DNA of 64,000 bases from DATCJA01 sp963814955 (GCA_963814955.1 CAWFEX010000004.1:62001-126000), one strand, 5' to 3'; numbered from the stretch's first letter, positions 8,933 through 18,183 are shown. The notes: generated by a model not told the origin, from the sequence alone. Numbers and translations: made by a program.

Positions 8933-11900
8933 ATGTTGCGAGCCAGCATCGTCGTTGGTGTTTCAGCGCTTGCCTGTGCATTCCTCGCCGTCAGCGAGGC
9001 TCGCGCACAGCAGACGAGCGCGATTGCAGGCCTCGTCCGCGATAGCTCCGGTGCGGTTCTGCCCGGGGTCACCGTCGAAGCAGCCAGCCCCGTGCTGATC
9101 GAAAAGGTCCGCACCGTGGTGACAGACGATCAGGGCCGTTACAACATCGTGGATCTCCGGTCGGGCGTGTACAGCGTCACCTTCACCTTGCCGGGATTCA
9201 ACACGTTGGTCCGCGACGGCATCGAGCTGACCTCGGGCTTCACCGCTGCCGTGAATGCGGAACTGCCAGTCGGCGCGGTGCAGGAGACCGTCACCGTCAG
9301 CGGTGCGGCGCCGCTCGTTGACACGCAGAACGTGCGCAAGCAGACGCTCATCACGAGCGATCTGCTCGACGCGCTCCCGACAAGTACGAAGCATTGGGCC
9401 ACGATCGTGCAAGTGACGCCCGGTTTTTCCGGCTCGTTCGCGGATGTAGCCGGGCAGCTCAATCAGAACCTCGGCAACTCGTACCACGGCAAGACGGGAA
9501 CCAAACGTCAGTTCGACGGAATGTCGATCGACCACGCCAGCGGGAACGTCGGATATCTGGTGAACTCGGCGATGGTGGAAGAGATTTCGTTGCAGAGCAG
9601 CGGCATCTCGGCCGAGAGCAACGCCGACGGATCGGTGGTGAACATGATCCCGAAGGAGGGCAGCAACACGTTCTCGGGAAGCATTGCAGGGCTCTATACG
9701 AGCGACAAGTTCGAGGCGTCTAATCTGAACGACGACCTGCAGTCGCGCGGCCTGACGACGGTGAGCAAGATTCTGAAGATTTACGACACGGGCGTCACGG
9801 CCGGCGGGCCGATCAAGCGGGACAAGCTGTGGTTCTTCGGCTCGTTCCGTCAGTGGGGGAACTCACACCTGATGGCCGGGAACTTCTGGAACAAGACGCA
9901 AGGGACGCCGTTCTACACGCCGGACCTCTCGCGTCCCGCCAGTCGAACGCAGTGGTACGAGTCCAAGGCGGCACGCGTCACGTGGCAGGCCGCGCAAACG
10001 CACAAGTTCAGCTTCCTGGCGGATGTAGCCGACGCGTGTCTCTGTCGCGCCATTGGCGCGCTCGGCAGCGCTCCCGAGGCAGGCCTGGCGTTCCATTTCC
10101 GGCCAGTCGGTCTGTACCAGGGCAACTGGAGCGCTCCGATCACCTCGAAGCTGCTGTTGGAGGCGGGCGGTTCGCTCACGATCACACACTGGCCGACGTT
10201 CTTGAATCCTGGCGTCCAGCCGAATGACATCTCCATCCTCGAGTTGTCGAACAACTTCCGGTACAACGCATCGGCAACCTACGCGTCAAAACGCGCGACC
10301 GATCGCGGAGCGCAGCGAGTTTCGCTTTCCTACATCACCGGTTCGCACGCGTACAAGTTCGGAGCCCAGATCGAGGAAGCGGTATCCGACGTCGTCACCT
10401 ACGTGCAGGGCGATGTGAACTACACGTTCCGCAACGGCAGCCCGACACAGATCACGCAGTACGCCACGCCTTACCGCGCGATCGATCGCACCAGGGCCGA
10501 CATGGGCATCTACTTCCAGGATCAGTGGACGATTCGGCGGCTGACGTTGAACTACGGAGTCCGATTCGATTATTTCAACGGCCACGTGGATGCCAACCGG
10601 CTGTCCGCGCCGGCGTCGGGATGGGTTCCCGCGCGCGAGTTCGGCTCCGTGTCCGGTGTGCCCGCGTGGAAAGACATCAACCCTCGCGTTGGTGCGGCGT
10701 ACGATCTGTTTGGCGACGGCAGGACCGCGGTGAAGGTGTCGATCGGCCGCTACGTCGCCAAGACCGGCACTGCCGTTGCGGCCGCGAACAACCCGGTGAC
10801 GACGTCTGTCAACAGCATCACGCGCACGTGGAACGATGCAAACGGCGACTACGTTCCGGATTGCGACTTGAGGAGCCGTGTTGCCAATGGCGAATGCGGG
10901 CCGATGTCCGACGCCAACTTCGGCGGGCTCAGCGCGTCGACGCACTGGAGCGACGATGTGCTCCACGGGTTGGGCGTCCGGAACTCGAACTGGGACCTTG
11001 CCACGGAAATCCAGCGGGAGATCGCAACCGGCGTGTCGCTCACCGCTGGCTATTACCGCAACTGGTACATCGAACTTCACCGCGACCGACAACCTGCTGC
11101 GCACGCCGGCGGACTTCGGCTCCTACTGCATCACAGCGCCGCGCAATCCGAACCTGCCCGGCGGCGGCGGGTACGAGGTCTGCGGAATGTCAGATGTCTC
11201 ACCCGCGAAGTTCACGCAGGTCGACAACCTGGTGACGCAAGCGTCGCGGTACGGCCGGCAGCAGCAGGTGAACAACTTCTTCAACGTCGGCATCAACGCG
11301 CGTCTGGCTTCGGGCGCATCGCTGGGCGGCGGTATCGACACCGGCCGGACGATGACCGACAACTGCTTCGTCATCGATGCGCCGGGCATCGCGGCAGCGG
11401 CGCTCACATCCGCGCAGACCGCGACGACCGTCAGCGGCATCTCCACGGCCTCGCCTACGACGCCGCAGACCGCTACGACCATTGACGGCCGGCCCATTTG
11501 CCACGTTGTCACGCCGTTTCGCGGACAGACGCAGCTGAAGCTGAACGGCGTGCTGCCGCTGCCCTATGACTTCGTGATCAGCGGCATCTACCAGGACATC
11601 TCAGGGCCGAATATCGTCGCGGCGTACGCAGCCACCAACGCCGAGATCTTGCGTTCGCTGGGCCGCGACCTCGGCGCGTGCGGCGGCCGCACGCCGTGCA
11701 CCGCGACCGCGACGGTGCCGCTCGTCATGCCAGGCTCGATGTACGACCACCGCATCCGCCGCCTCGACGTGCGCGTGACGAAGCAGCTTCGCCTGACGTC
11801 ACGGCTGCGGGTGCAGGGCAACCTCGACGTCTACAACGTGTTCAACGGCGGCAGTGCGGTGCAGGTGAACAGCGCGTTCGGACCGCAGTGGCGGCAGCCA

Positions 11901-11954
11901 ACTGAGGTGCAGGACCCACGGATCTTGCAGTTCAGCGCACAGCTCAATTTCTGA
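8933..11954 (+). pseudogene. TonB-dependent receptor (Oar-like) interrupted by one frameshift
   Basis: A single receptor of about 1006 residues is split between two frames. The first part (from ATG 8933, with AGGAG ribosome site) has a signal peptide ending near residue 26 (SEARAQQ), a carboxypeptidase-regulatory-like domain (IAGLVRDSSGAVLPGVTV), plug and barrel up to GYYRNWY. The second part resumes with NFTATDNLLRTPADFG, the usual continuation in this family, and ends in FSAQLNF at 11954. The switch lies in the four bases 11069-11072, where one extra base would explain everything. Either a real lesion or a sequence error is possible. If real, the first frame would run on to 11485 with unrelated sequence and lose the barrel end. 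Confidence 0.85.
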
Positions 11955-11981
11955 ACGAGGGGCAGGTCTGTAACCGGGGCA

Positions 11982-12017
11982 GCCGTGACGGGCGCGTTGG
12001 AGCGTGCCCGCCACGGC
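11982..12017. terminator. Strong stem-loop between convergent genes
   Basis: Stem arms at 11982-11996 and 12003-12017 pair at 13 of 15 positions around a 6-nt loop. It lies between the stop of the TonB receptor and the stop of the minus-strand secreted gene, a place where a bidirectional terminator is expected. No U-tract follows, so intrinsic termination is only likely, not shown. Confidence 0.45.
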
Positions 12018-12033
12018 CGCCGAGACGAGAGCG

Positions 12034-12876
12034 TCAGCGGGTGTTCCCGTGGTGTGACAGGTCCTTCATGAACGGCTGAATGCGATCCTCGCAGAACGCC
12101 GCTTCCTCGATATCGTCCTCGGTCCTGAGCGTCAGCTTGCGCGGGTTCACGTGCCACGGTTCGGCCAGGACAGCCGGATCTTCGACGATGGCCTGCCATG
12201 TCAGCGTGTTGCCGTCGCGGCGGAGCCGCTCGGTCACTCGCAACTGTTCGGTGTGGAACAGGCCGTTGTCGCCAAGCCATGTATCCGCGCTCAGGTTCCG
12301 CACGTCGATGACCAGCGTGTCGCCTTCCCAACGGCCAACAGAATCGCCGTGCGCCGACGCCTCGATGTCTTTTCGATGCGGGCGGCCGTCGAGAGGAACA
12401 AGGCGGAAAAAGTTCCCGTTCAGGTCGTCGTAGAGCAAGACCAGCTCTCGAGCGGTCTGAACAATTCGCTGCGGCGGACCAATGCGCGGTACGCCCGGAG
12501 GCCCGCAGGTGAATGCGGGGTCCTGATGGACCTGATTCGTGTCCAGCTCCTTTACCTTGGCGAGGAACTCCGGCTTGTACTTCGGTGTGCCGGGAAGAAG
12601 CGACGCATCATTGCCAGCCGGCGCTCTGCTCGGATCGCGGACCGTCGGGTCCAGGATCACTGACCCGCCGCTGCGGCGCACGGTGGGAATGGGCGGCCGA
12701 CGCCGATACCAGAAGCCGTTCAGATCCGGATGTCCATCGGGCAGACGTGGGGTTGCCACAGCAGCCGCATCCGTTTTCGCTTGCTGCGCCTGGCCAGCGA
12801 CGCTCATCTCTGAGATGTACAACGCGACGCCGGCAATGGCTGCGAGTGGGACGAAACTGACGAAACAGTGCCTCAT
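12034..12876 (-). CDS. Secreted protein of the 'PDLNGFW' family, unknown function
   Basis: The protein has 280 residues with an N-terminal hydrophobic export segment (LAAIAGVALYISEM) and a proline-rich start. Landmarks are the LPDGHPDLNGFWYRRR opening, a central CGPPGVPRIGPPQRIVQT segment, and the conserved GRWEGDTLVIDV plus GLFHTEQLRVTERL near the C-terminus. The same landmarks occur in the genes at 28817 and, in weaker form, 51928 and 53855, so this is a multi-copy family here. It is the second gene of a minus-strand pair, 67 bp after the DUF6152 gene; the two families often travel together. It probably acts in the periplasm. No enzymatic motif is recognised. Confidence 0.8.
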   Translation of the reverse strand: MRHCFVSFVPLAAIAGVALYISEMSVAGQAQQAKTDAAAVATPRLPDGHPDLNGFWYRRRPPIPTVRRSGGSVILDPTVRDPSRAPAGNDASLLPGTPKYKPEFLAKVKELDTNQVHQDPAFTCGPPGVPRIGPPQRIVQTARELVLLYDDLNGNFFRLVPLDGRPHRKDIEASAHGDSVGRWEGDTLVIDVRNLSADTWLGDNGLFHTEQLRVTERLRRDGNTLTWQAIVEDPAVLAEPWHVNPRKLTLRTEDDIEEAAFCEDRIQPFMKDLSHHGNTR

Positions 12877-12943
12877 CGCAATACTCCTTCACGCATCGGC
12901 GCGGGAACTCTCAGTCGGGCACGGATCAACCGCGCTTCGCTCG

Positions 12944-13372
12944 CTAGTTGGATGCGATCTCATTCGGATCGCCGCTCAGATGAAAAAAGTGACCGTCCGC
13001 ATAGGTAATTCTCACCAGCCACCCGGCGCGATGGTTGGCGACGTCCTTGGACTCGTAGATATGGACCGAGACCACCTCGCCTTCGGAGGCTTTGTTCCAG
13101 ACATCGTTTCGGGTAATGCCGGCCGTGCGCAGATGATTGGTCGGAAGCGATTCGAGCGCCCAGGTTGTCACCTTGCCGGTATCGTCCTTGACGTCGAGGT
13201 AAATGTAGACGTGGGGATTGACCCAGTCGATCTTGGAAATGGTGCCGGTCAGCGTCGCCCGCCGGGTGATGTCGAACGCACCGCTGAAGGAATGATGCGC
13301 ATACACAAGATGGACAGCCAAGACGAGGAATAACAGGGTCAACACGACGGAGGAACGATGTCGCACTTTCAT
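12944..13372 (-). CDS. DUF6152 family secreted protein
   Basis: The protein has 142 residues. A hydrophobic signal peptide ends just before AHHSFSGAFD, the hallmark opening of DUF6152, and is followed by TGTISKIDWVNPHVYIYLDV and the C-terminal GWLVRITYADG segment. Length is normal for the family. It appears to be a small periplasmic beta-rich protein of unknown function. It is the first gene of the minus-strand pair with the secreted protein ending at 12034. Confidence 0.88.
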   Translation of the reverse strand: MKVRHRSSVVLTLLFLVLAVHLVYAHHSFSGAFDITRRATLTGTISKIDWVNPHVYIYLDVKDDTGKVTTWALESLPTNHLRTAGITRNDVWNKASEGEVVSVHIYESKDVANHRAGWLVRITYADGHFFHLSGDPNEIASN

Positions 13373-13415
13373 GGCGCGCTCCTTCTCTTCGTCCAGCGCA
13401 TGGATTCAGGGCGGA

Positions 13416-13600
13416 TTATAGGGGATCGTGGGGGTTCTGACTAGCGTTCAGCTTGCCGTCGCGCTCGGGCTGCCGCCGGAATGCATCCATCAGGAAGGGT
13501 GTGACCAGAGTGGTGAGCTGGTGCGGCGATTCCTCCATCAGGAAGTGACCGCCAGCGAGCGCGCGGCCCTGACGTGGTCGGCCCAGTTGCGCCAGGGCAG
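13416..13600 (-). pseudogene. Remnant of an alpha/beta-hydrolase C-terminus
   Basis: The translated minus strand reads LAGGHFLMEESPHQLTTLV and then PFLMDAFRRQ before its stop, which resembles the last helix and His loop of alpha/beta hydrolases (GGHFLMEE...PFL). No N-terminal lid, nucleophile elbow or start with a ribosome site is visible upstream. It looks like a decayed fragment; chance resemblance in antisense sequence cannot be excluded. Confidence 0.35.
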
Positions 13601-13678
13601 AGGTAGCCAATTCAGACCTTGGTGTGTAACGTGCACCCGTGGTCCGAGACTCACCCAACTGAATTGAAGGGAATCACT

Positions 13679-14248
13679 ATGGCCGTTTCAGATCCGACGC
13701 ACTCGGTAACACCGGAGCTAGTCCATTCGTCGTTCGCTCAGGTACTGCACGCCAGTGGTCCCGATATGGCTCGCGCGACCGAGCTCATGCTCTATTCGTG
13801 GATCGTGGGCCGATGGGAGATGGACGTTACGACGATCCTTGAAGATGGAACGACGCATCAGGGCCGCGGCGAGATTCACGCAGGCTGGGTGCTGCAGGGT
13901 CGGGCCATCCAGGACGTCTGGATGATTCCACGGCTGCGAGACCGCCAGCCAGGTATCGAGCCACTGCCCGGCGCAGGCAATTGGTACGGGACGACGCTGC
14001 GGATCTACGACCCCGCGCTCGACGCCTGGCGAATCGTGTGGAGCGATCCTGCGACCAATTTTTTCGCCCAACAGATCGGCCGAGCGCAAGGCGCTGACAT
14101 CGTCCAGACCGGCCCGGACCCGAGGGGCGGCTCGATGCGCTGGGTCTTCAGTGAAATCCAGTCGGATTCGTTTCACTGGACCGCGGAGCGCGCTCCGGAC
14201 GACCGGAAGTGGAGGCGTGAAGTAGACATCCGCGCGCGGCGCGCGTAA
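13679..14248 (+). CDS. Hypothetical cytosolic protein, DUF1579-like beta-barrel
   Basis: The protein has 189 residues from ATG 13679, preceded by AAGGGA at good spacing; an upstream in-frame start at 13619 has no support. The sequence alternates short beta-strands and holds SWIVGRWEMDVTTI, GRGEIHAGWVLQGRAIQDVW, NWYGTTLRIYDP and WRIVWSDPATN, a pattern found in small lipocalin-like/DUF1579-type proteins. No signal peptide is seen. It may bind a small hydrophobic ligand, but function is unknown. The neighbouring genes on the other strand are all small stress-type proteins. Confidence 0.65.
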   Translation: MAVSDPTHSVTPELVHSSFAQVLHASGPDMARATELMLYSWIVGRWEMDVTTILEDGTTHQGRGEIHAGWVLQGRAIQDVWMIPRLRDRQPGIEPLPGAGNWYGTTLRIYDPALDAWRIVWSDPATNFFAQQIGRAQGADIVQTGPDPRGGSMRWVFSEIQSDSFHWTAERAPDDRKWRREVDIRARRA

Positions 14249-14276
14249 CCGCGAGAGTCCCGTGGTTTAAGCTTCC

Positions 14277-14726
14277 TTACTTTTTTCGTTTCGCAACGTT
14301 GAATGCGACAGCGGCGCGAATCAGCTGTTTGAACGCCGCCTCCTCAATCGCGTCGCCTTCGTGAATGTCGATGGCCCGTCGTGTATTTCCCTCGAGGCTC
14401 GAATTGAAGAGACGAACGGGGTCCTTCAACGACGCCCCGTGAAAGAAGGTCAGCTTCACGACCTGTTTGTAGGATTCGCCCGTACAGATGCCCCCGTTAT
14501 GGGACCAGACGGGAGTTCCAGGAGAAGACGCTTTCTTCCACTTCCATTCCTCGACGACCTCGGGGTCCGCCTCGCGGATGAGCGCGCGCATCCGTTTCAG
14601 CACCGAACCTCGCCAATCGCCGAGCTCGCGAATGCGCTGGTCAATCATCTGCGAGGCGGAGTTGGGCGTCTCGGCGGCGGACTTCTTTGCGACCTTCGCC
14701 GACTTGTTGGACGTCTTGCCGACCAT
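14277..14726 (-). CDS. DUF1801 domain protein
   Basis: The protein has 149 residues. The start at 14726 is chosen because AGGAG lies 8 nt upstream and the N-terminus MVGKTSNKSAKVAKKSAAET is a Lys/Ala-rich tail like that of the other DUF1801 gene nearby. The DUF1801 core includes ADPEVVEEWKWKKASSPGTP, VVKLTFFHGASL and a C-terminal FKQLIRAAVAFN. The fold resembles YdhG/YyaQ-type proteins; function is unknown. It is the last gene of a run of four small minus-strand genes. Confidence 0.82.
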   Translation of the reverse strand: MVGKTSNKSAKVAKKSAAETPNSASQMIDQRIRELGDWRGSVLKRMRALIREADPEVVEEWKWKKASSPGTPVWSHNGGICTGESYKQVVKLTFFHGASLKDPVRLFNSSLEGNTRRAIDIHEGDAIEEAAFKQLIRAAVAFNVAKRKK

Positions 14727-14797
14727 AGTGTTGACTCCTGCGTTGACTTGCGAGGATCCGTGCGGGTGCACCGTTGCCGAATGCCAAATTTGGGCGC

Positions 14798-15199
14798 TCA
14801 TGGACGAGGACGGCCGAAAAACAAAACGTAGCCGTCAGCGTCCTTGAGTTCGAATCCACGCAAGCCGTCATCGGTATCTTTGAGTGGTTCGGAAAACTCG
14901 ACACTGCGCGACGAGAATTCTGCTGCCAGTGCATCAGGATCCGGGACATGAAGATAAGCGTCCCAGCGGGCGATGCCTTTTTTGACGTCTCGCGTGTAGT
15001 TCGGCAGTGGATCGACACCGACGTCCTTGAACATGATCATCGCGGCGCCCCGCCGGACAATGCCGAAGAAGATGTCGTCAGGAGCGGGCCCTTGAAACGT
15101 GATGTCGAACCCGAGACGGTTGCGATAGAACGACAGCGCGGCGGGGACATTCTTGACGATGAAGAACGGCGCGATGCCGGAAATTTCTGGTTCAGTCAT
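14798..15199 (-). CDS. VOC-family (glyoxalase/bleomycin-resistance-like) protein
   Basis: The protein has 133 residues beginning MTEPEISGIAPFFIVKNVPA; the frame is open further upstream but only this ATG starts the domain. A single VOC beta-alpha-beta-beta-beta module is visible: ALSFYRNRLGFDITFQ, AMIMFKDVG, WDAYLHVPDPDALAAEF and a final GFELKDADGYVLFFGRP, in which the Glu is a likely metal or catalytic residue. The family covers glyoxalases, dioxygenases and antibiotic-binding proteins; the substrate is unknown. It lies in the group of small genes opposite an ECF sigma factor. Confidence 0.87.
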   Translation of the reverse strand: MTEPEISGIAPFFIVKNVPAALSFYRNRLGFDITFQGPAPDDIFFGIVRRGAAMIMFKDVGVDPLPNYTRDVKKGIARWDAYLHVPDPDALAAEFSSRSVEFSEPLKDTDDGLRGFELKDADGYVLFFGRPRP

Positions 15200-15243
15200 G
15201 TGAGTTTCCACGGCCGCGTTTCCCGAACGTTCACCACGGCCTG

Positions 15244-15705
15244 CTAGGGGACCCAGCCGGGCAGGGCGGCCGCCTGCCGGATCCACGTCGCCATCTGCGC
15301 CTCGTCCAGTTCGTCGTCCTTGCGGATGTCGAAGTAGCGTACCTCCTTGTGCTTGGATTCGCCGGGTGGAACGGGACGAAGCGACGTGCCGCGGAAGAAG
15401 GCCACCTTGACGTAGTTCGTGAAGCAATGGAAGTTGAGGAACCAGCCCTGGCCCTCGACTCCGTAAAACGGCGAGTTCCATTTGACCGCCTTGCGCACGC
15501 CGGGGGCGCTGCGCACGATGAGCGCGTCGAGGCGGCGCCCGAAATCGCGTTTCCAGCCCGGCATGGCCGCGATGTAGGCCTGCACGGGCGCGTCGCCGTC
15601 GGCCTTCGCGATCTGAGGGTTGCCGCCTGCGAGGAGAGCCGGCTTTGCGGCCTTGCGGGACTTTTTTGTGACCTTCGTCGACTTCCTGGACGTCTTGCCG
15701 GCCAT
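15244..15705 (-). CDS. DUF1801 domain protein (second copy)
   Basis: The protein has 153 residues from MAGKTSRKSTKVTKKSRKA, with AGGAGG 11 nt upstream. After the Lys-rich tail comes a DUF1801 core: VQAYIAAMPGWKRDFGRRLD, VRKAVKWNSPFYG, NFHCFTNYVKVAFFRGTSL and EVRYFDIRKDDELDE. The basic tail is shared with the copy at 14277, which suggests an old duplication with a VOC gene between the two. Function is unknown; the family is often beside small stress or YciI-type genes, as here. Confidence 0.85.
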   Translation of the reverse strand: MAGKTSRKSTKVTKKSRKAAKPALLAGGNPQIAKADGDAPVQAYIAAMPGWKRDFGRRLDALIVRSAPGVRKAVKWNSPFYGVEGQGWFLNFHCFTNYVKVAFFRGTSLRPVPPGESKHKEVRYFDIRKDDELDEAQMATWIRQAAALPGWVP

Positions 15706-15731
15706 TGTCAATGGGACCTCCTGTGAACTGG

Positions 15732-16085
15732 TCACCAGTATTTCTCGGCCGGCCGGATCTCCACCGCGCCGCCCAGCCGGGCCGCCGGGATCCGCGCCGC
15801 CAGCGCGATTGCGGCCTCGATGCCCTCGGCTTCGTACACGGCGTATCCCGCCGCGCCTTCGGCCTGATACGTCCCGTTTTTGACGTGGGTCTTTCCGTCC
15901 CGCACCTGCACCGTCCTCGCCGCGTCGGGTAGCCCCAGTGGAAGCCCGGCCGCGACGCCCTCGGTCTTGTTGAGCTCCGCGTAATCTGCGTAGATCGCCT
16001 TCTGTTCAGCCTCCGACAGCGCCTTCCAGCGATCCGACCCGGGCAGCGGCGTGGCCCCCTGATAGACCAGCAGCACGAATTTCAT
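15732..16085 (-). CDS. YciI-like (DGPF/YCII) protein
   Basis: The protein has 117 residues from MKFVLLVYQGATPLPG with GGAGGGAAAG directly upstream. It has the ferredoxin-like YCII fold landmarks: opening KFVLLVYQG, a helix rich in Ala/Glu, TVQVRDGKTHV, and a closing AIALAARIPAARLGGAVEIR with the frequent VEIRP ending. Relatives of this type are commonly linked to ECF sigma factors, and one is encoded divergently 107 bp away. The role may be enzymatic or sensory, but it is unproven. Confidence 0.85.
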   Translation of the reverse strand: MKFVLLVYQGATPLPGSDRWKALSEAEQKAIYADYAELNKTEGVAAGLPLGLPDAARTVQVRDGKTHVKNGTYQAEGAAGYAVYEAEGIEAAIALAARIPAARLGGAVEIRPAEKYW

Positions 16086-16192
16086 CTTTCCCTCCTGCCT
16101 GCCCGCCATAGCGCAGCGAAGGCGGGTTCTGTCACATCATCGACGTTTGGTCCGTCACTACCATGACGGATTGCGACGGAGGAATGTGACCG

Positions 16193-17155
16193 ATGCCCAC
16201 ACCTGAGGAACGCCGTCAAGGCGTTCCGGGAGACCCTGAGGAACGCCGTCAAGGCGTTCCGGGAGACAGGCAGCGGCTCGCCGAAGAGTTCGAACGGCAC
16301 CGGGCGCATTTGCGCGCGGTAGCGTATCGGATGCTCGGGTCGGCGAGCGAAGCCGAGGATGCGGTCCAGGAAAGCTGGATTCGCCTCGGCCGGACCGATG
16401 TCAACGACGTCGTGAACCTGCGCGCCTGGCTCACGACCGTCGTCGCGCGTGTGTGCCTGGACATGTTGCGGACGCGGACATCGCGCCGGGAGGATCCCCT
16501 CGATGAGAATGCCACGCACGTACCCGATCCGGTGATCACCCGCGCCGACGGGGATCCGGAGTCCGATGCGATGCTCGCCGACTCGGTCGGCCTCGCGCTC
16601 CTCGTGGTGCTGGAGACCCTCGAGCCCGCGGAGCGACTCGCGTTCGTGCTCCACGACGTGTTCGGCATGACGTTCGACGAGATCGCGCCGATCGTGGACC
16701 GCTCCGCCGTTGCAGCGCGTCAGCTCGCGAGCCGCGCGCGGCGTCGCGTCCAGAACAGAGCCCCGAACGCAGACCACGACCTGAATCAGCAGCGGCGTGT
16801 CATCGATGCGTTCATGGCAGCCGCCCAGCAGGGCGACTTCGAGCGTCTGGTCGCCGTGCTCGATCCGGACATCGTGCTGCGGGCGGATGGTGGTGCGCTC
16901 GCGGGCCTATCACGGGTCGTGCGAGGGGCGCGCGCCGTCGCCGCACAGGCCGCGACGTTCTCGAGCTCGAGGGTCGGTCTGTCCAATCAGCTCGTCCTCG
17001 TCAACGGCCATCTTGGGTTTGTGTCGCGCCGCCCCGACGGCCGCCTGTTTTCCGTGATCGGCTTCACGATTGCCAACGGAAAGATCGTCGAGATGGACAT
17101 CCTGGCCGATCCAGAGCGTCTGAGCCGACTCGATCTGTCGGCGATCGAGGGCTGA
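16193..17155 (+). CDS. ECF sigma-70 factor with SnoaL-like C-terminal domain
   Basis: The protein has 320 residues. Region sigma-2 covers about residues 30-100 (RAVAYRMLGSASEAEDAVQE, LRAWLTTVVARVCLDMLR) and sigma-4 about 140-190 (LEPAERLAFVLHDVFGMTFD, VDRSAVAARQLASRARRRV). A SnoaL/NTF2-like extension follows (about 200-315) with LDPDIVLRADGGAL and GFTIANGKIVEMDIL, as in SigJ/ECF41-type factors where this domain modulates activity in place of an anti-sigma. The N-terminus contains a duplicated PEERRQGVPGD peptide from a 33-bp tandem repeat and may be unstructured. It is divergent from the YciI gene. Confidence 0.93.
   Translation: MPTPEERRQGVPGDPEERRQGVPGDRQRLAEEFERHRAHLRAVAYRMLGSASEAEDAVQESWIRLGRTDVNDVVNLRAWLTTVVARVCLDMLRTRTSRREDPLDENATHVPDPVITRADGDPESDAMLADSVGLALLVVLETLEPAERLAFVLHDVFGMTFDEIAPIVDRSAVAARQLASRARRRVQNRAPNADHDLNQQRRVIDAFMAAAQQGDFERLVAVLDPDIVLRADGGALAGLSRVVRGARAVAAQAATFSSSRVGLSNQLVLVNGHLGFVSRRPDGRLFSVIGFTIANGKIVEMDILADPERLSRLDLSAIEG
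16202..16267 (+). repeat. Perfect 33-bp tandem duplication inside the sigma-factor gene, each copy a hairpin
   Basis: Copies at 16202-16234 and 16235-16267 are identical. Each contains the inverted repeat GGAACGCC-GTCAA-GGCGTTCC. The unit is a multiple of three, so the sigma factor frame stays open and gains 11 residues per copy. Confidence 0.9.
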
Positions 17156-17239
17156 GCGCCTCGCACTATCGCGAGATAGCCCGAATCGTGGTACCGCTCA
17201 GTCAGCGACGTGGCAACCCGCTTGAATGTGGAGCGGCGC

Positions 17240-18025
17240 ATGAGCACCATCACACGCCCACAACCGATCACCGGCGGCCCCAAACACGTGGATCGCGAAA
17301 AGACGGACGGCCTGCTTCGTCACACTCGGCTCGATAACGAACCGCGTGAATACCTTCAGAAACGGGAAGAGCTTCGGTTGGCCGAAATAGAACTGGTCCA
17401 TAACGTCGAAAGAGTCGCGGCGCTCCGCAGGGCGCTGCCGGCCGGTGCTGAGGTTACGGACTACGTGTTCCAGGAAGGTCCCCGAGACCTGAACGCGGGC
17501 GATGGTCCGATCAGCGCTGTGCGCCTCAGCGAACTATTCAGCGGCCCCGGACGAGTGCTGATTGTCTACCACTTCATGTACGGAAAACTAAACACAACAG
17601 CCTGTCCGATGTGCACGATGTGGATTGACGCGTTCAACGGCGTCGCTCCGCATCTCGCCCAGAATGCCGACGTGGCTATCGTGGCCGCCGCCGATCCTGC
17701 ACCTCTCCGCAGGCACGCGCGGTTGCGCGGCTGGCACAACCTGCGCCTGCTGAGTGCCGGCGACACCACGTTCAAGTATGACTTCCGAAGCGAGGATGCC
17801 AAGGGCAACCAGGATTCTGCCTTGAGCGTCTTCACACGCGACGCACAAGGCACGTTGCGCCACTTCTACACGACGCATCCGTGGCTTGACGACGACGTGA
17901 ATGAACGAGGCATAGATCTGCTCCAACCGGTCTACAACATGCTCGATCTAACCCCGCAGGGACGCGGTAACTGGTACGCCTCGCTCGATTACGGAACGCG
18001 CGTGAACTGGTTGGCGCGGAGCTGA
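17240..18025 (+). CDS. DUF899 family (thioredoxin-fold) protein
   Basis: The protein has 261 residues from ATG 17240 with a GGAG site; an upstream GTG adds ten residues without resemblance. The DUF899 landmarks are the helical start with EEYL-type sequence (NEPREYLQKREELRLAE), the VLIVYHFMYGK strand, and ACPMCTMWIDAFNGVAPHL with a C-x-x-C motif, then LSVFTRDAQGTLRHFYTTHP and the terminal LDLTPQGRGNW. The C-P-M-C motif sits where thioredoxin-like proteins have redox cysteines. Reported relatives are of unknown function; a redox role is inference. Confidence 0.88.
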   Translation: MSTITRPQPITGGPKHVDREKTDGLLRHTRLDNEPREYLQKREELRLAEIELVHNVERVAALRRALPAGAEVTDYVFQEGPRDLNAGDGPISAVRLSELFSGPGRVLIVYHFMYGKLNTTACPMCTMWIDAFNGVAPHLAQNADVAIVAAADPAPLRRHARLRGWHNLRLLSAGDTTFKYDFRSEDAKGNQDSALSVFTRDAQGTLRHFYTTHPWLDDDVNERGIDLLQPVYNMLDLTPQGRGNWYASLDYGTRVNWLARS

Positions 18026-18078
18026 GGGACGCCGAGCGGTTGCGACGGCCGCATCCACGAATCCGACGGACTGGCGTC

Positions 18079-18165
18079 TAGAACCGGTTTCGTAAACTCA
18101 CGTAGGGCGCGGCGCCGCGCCAGGCGGGCCGTCGGGCCCGCCCTACGGTTGTAAAACCGGTTCTA
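18079..18165. repeat. 87-bp nested inverted-repeat element (MITE-like)
   Basis: Three inverted repeats nest around one centre: TAGAACCGGTTT at 18079-18090 with its complement at 18154-18165; CGTAGGGCG at 18101-18109 with CGCCCTACG at 18139-18147; and GGCGGGCC at 18123-18130 with GGCCCGCC at 18135-18142. The inner hairpin with its CCCGCCCTAC flank recurs near 32615 and 41516. It fills the gap between the DUF899 and DUF1905 genes. Confidence 0.85.
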
Positions 18166-18183
18166 CCGATTGGAAGGTGGGCA

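Noticed and set aside
17166..17179. CTATC-GCGA-GATAG hairpin after the sigma factor gene as a terminator
   Set aside because: The stem is only 5 bp and no U-tract follows.
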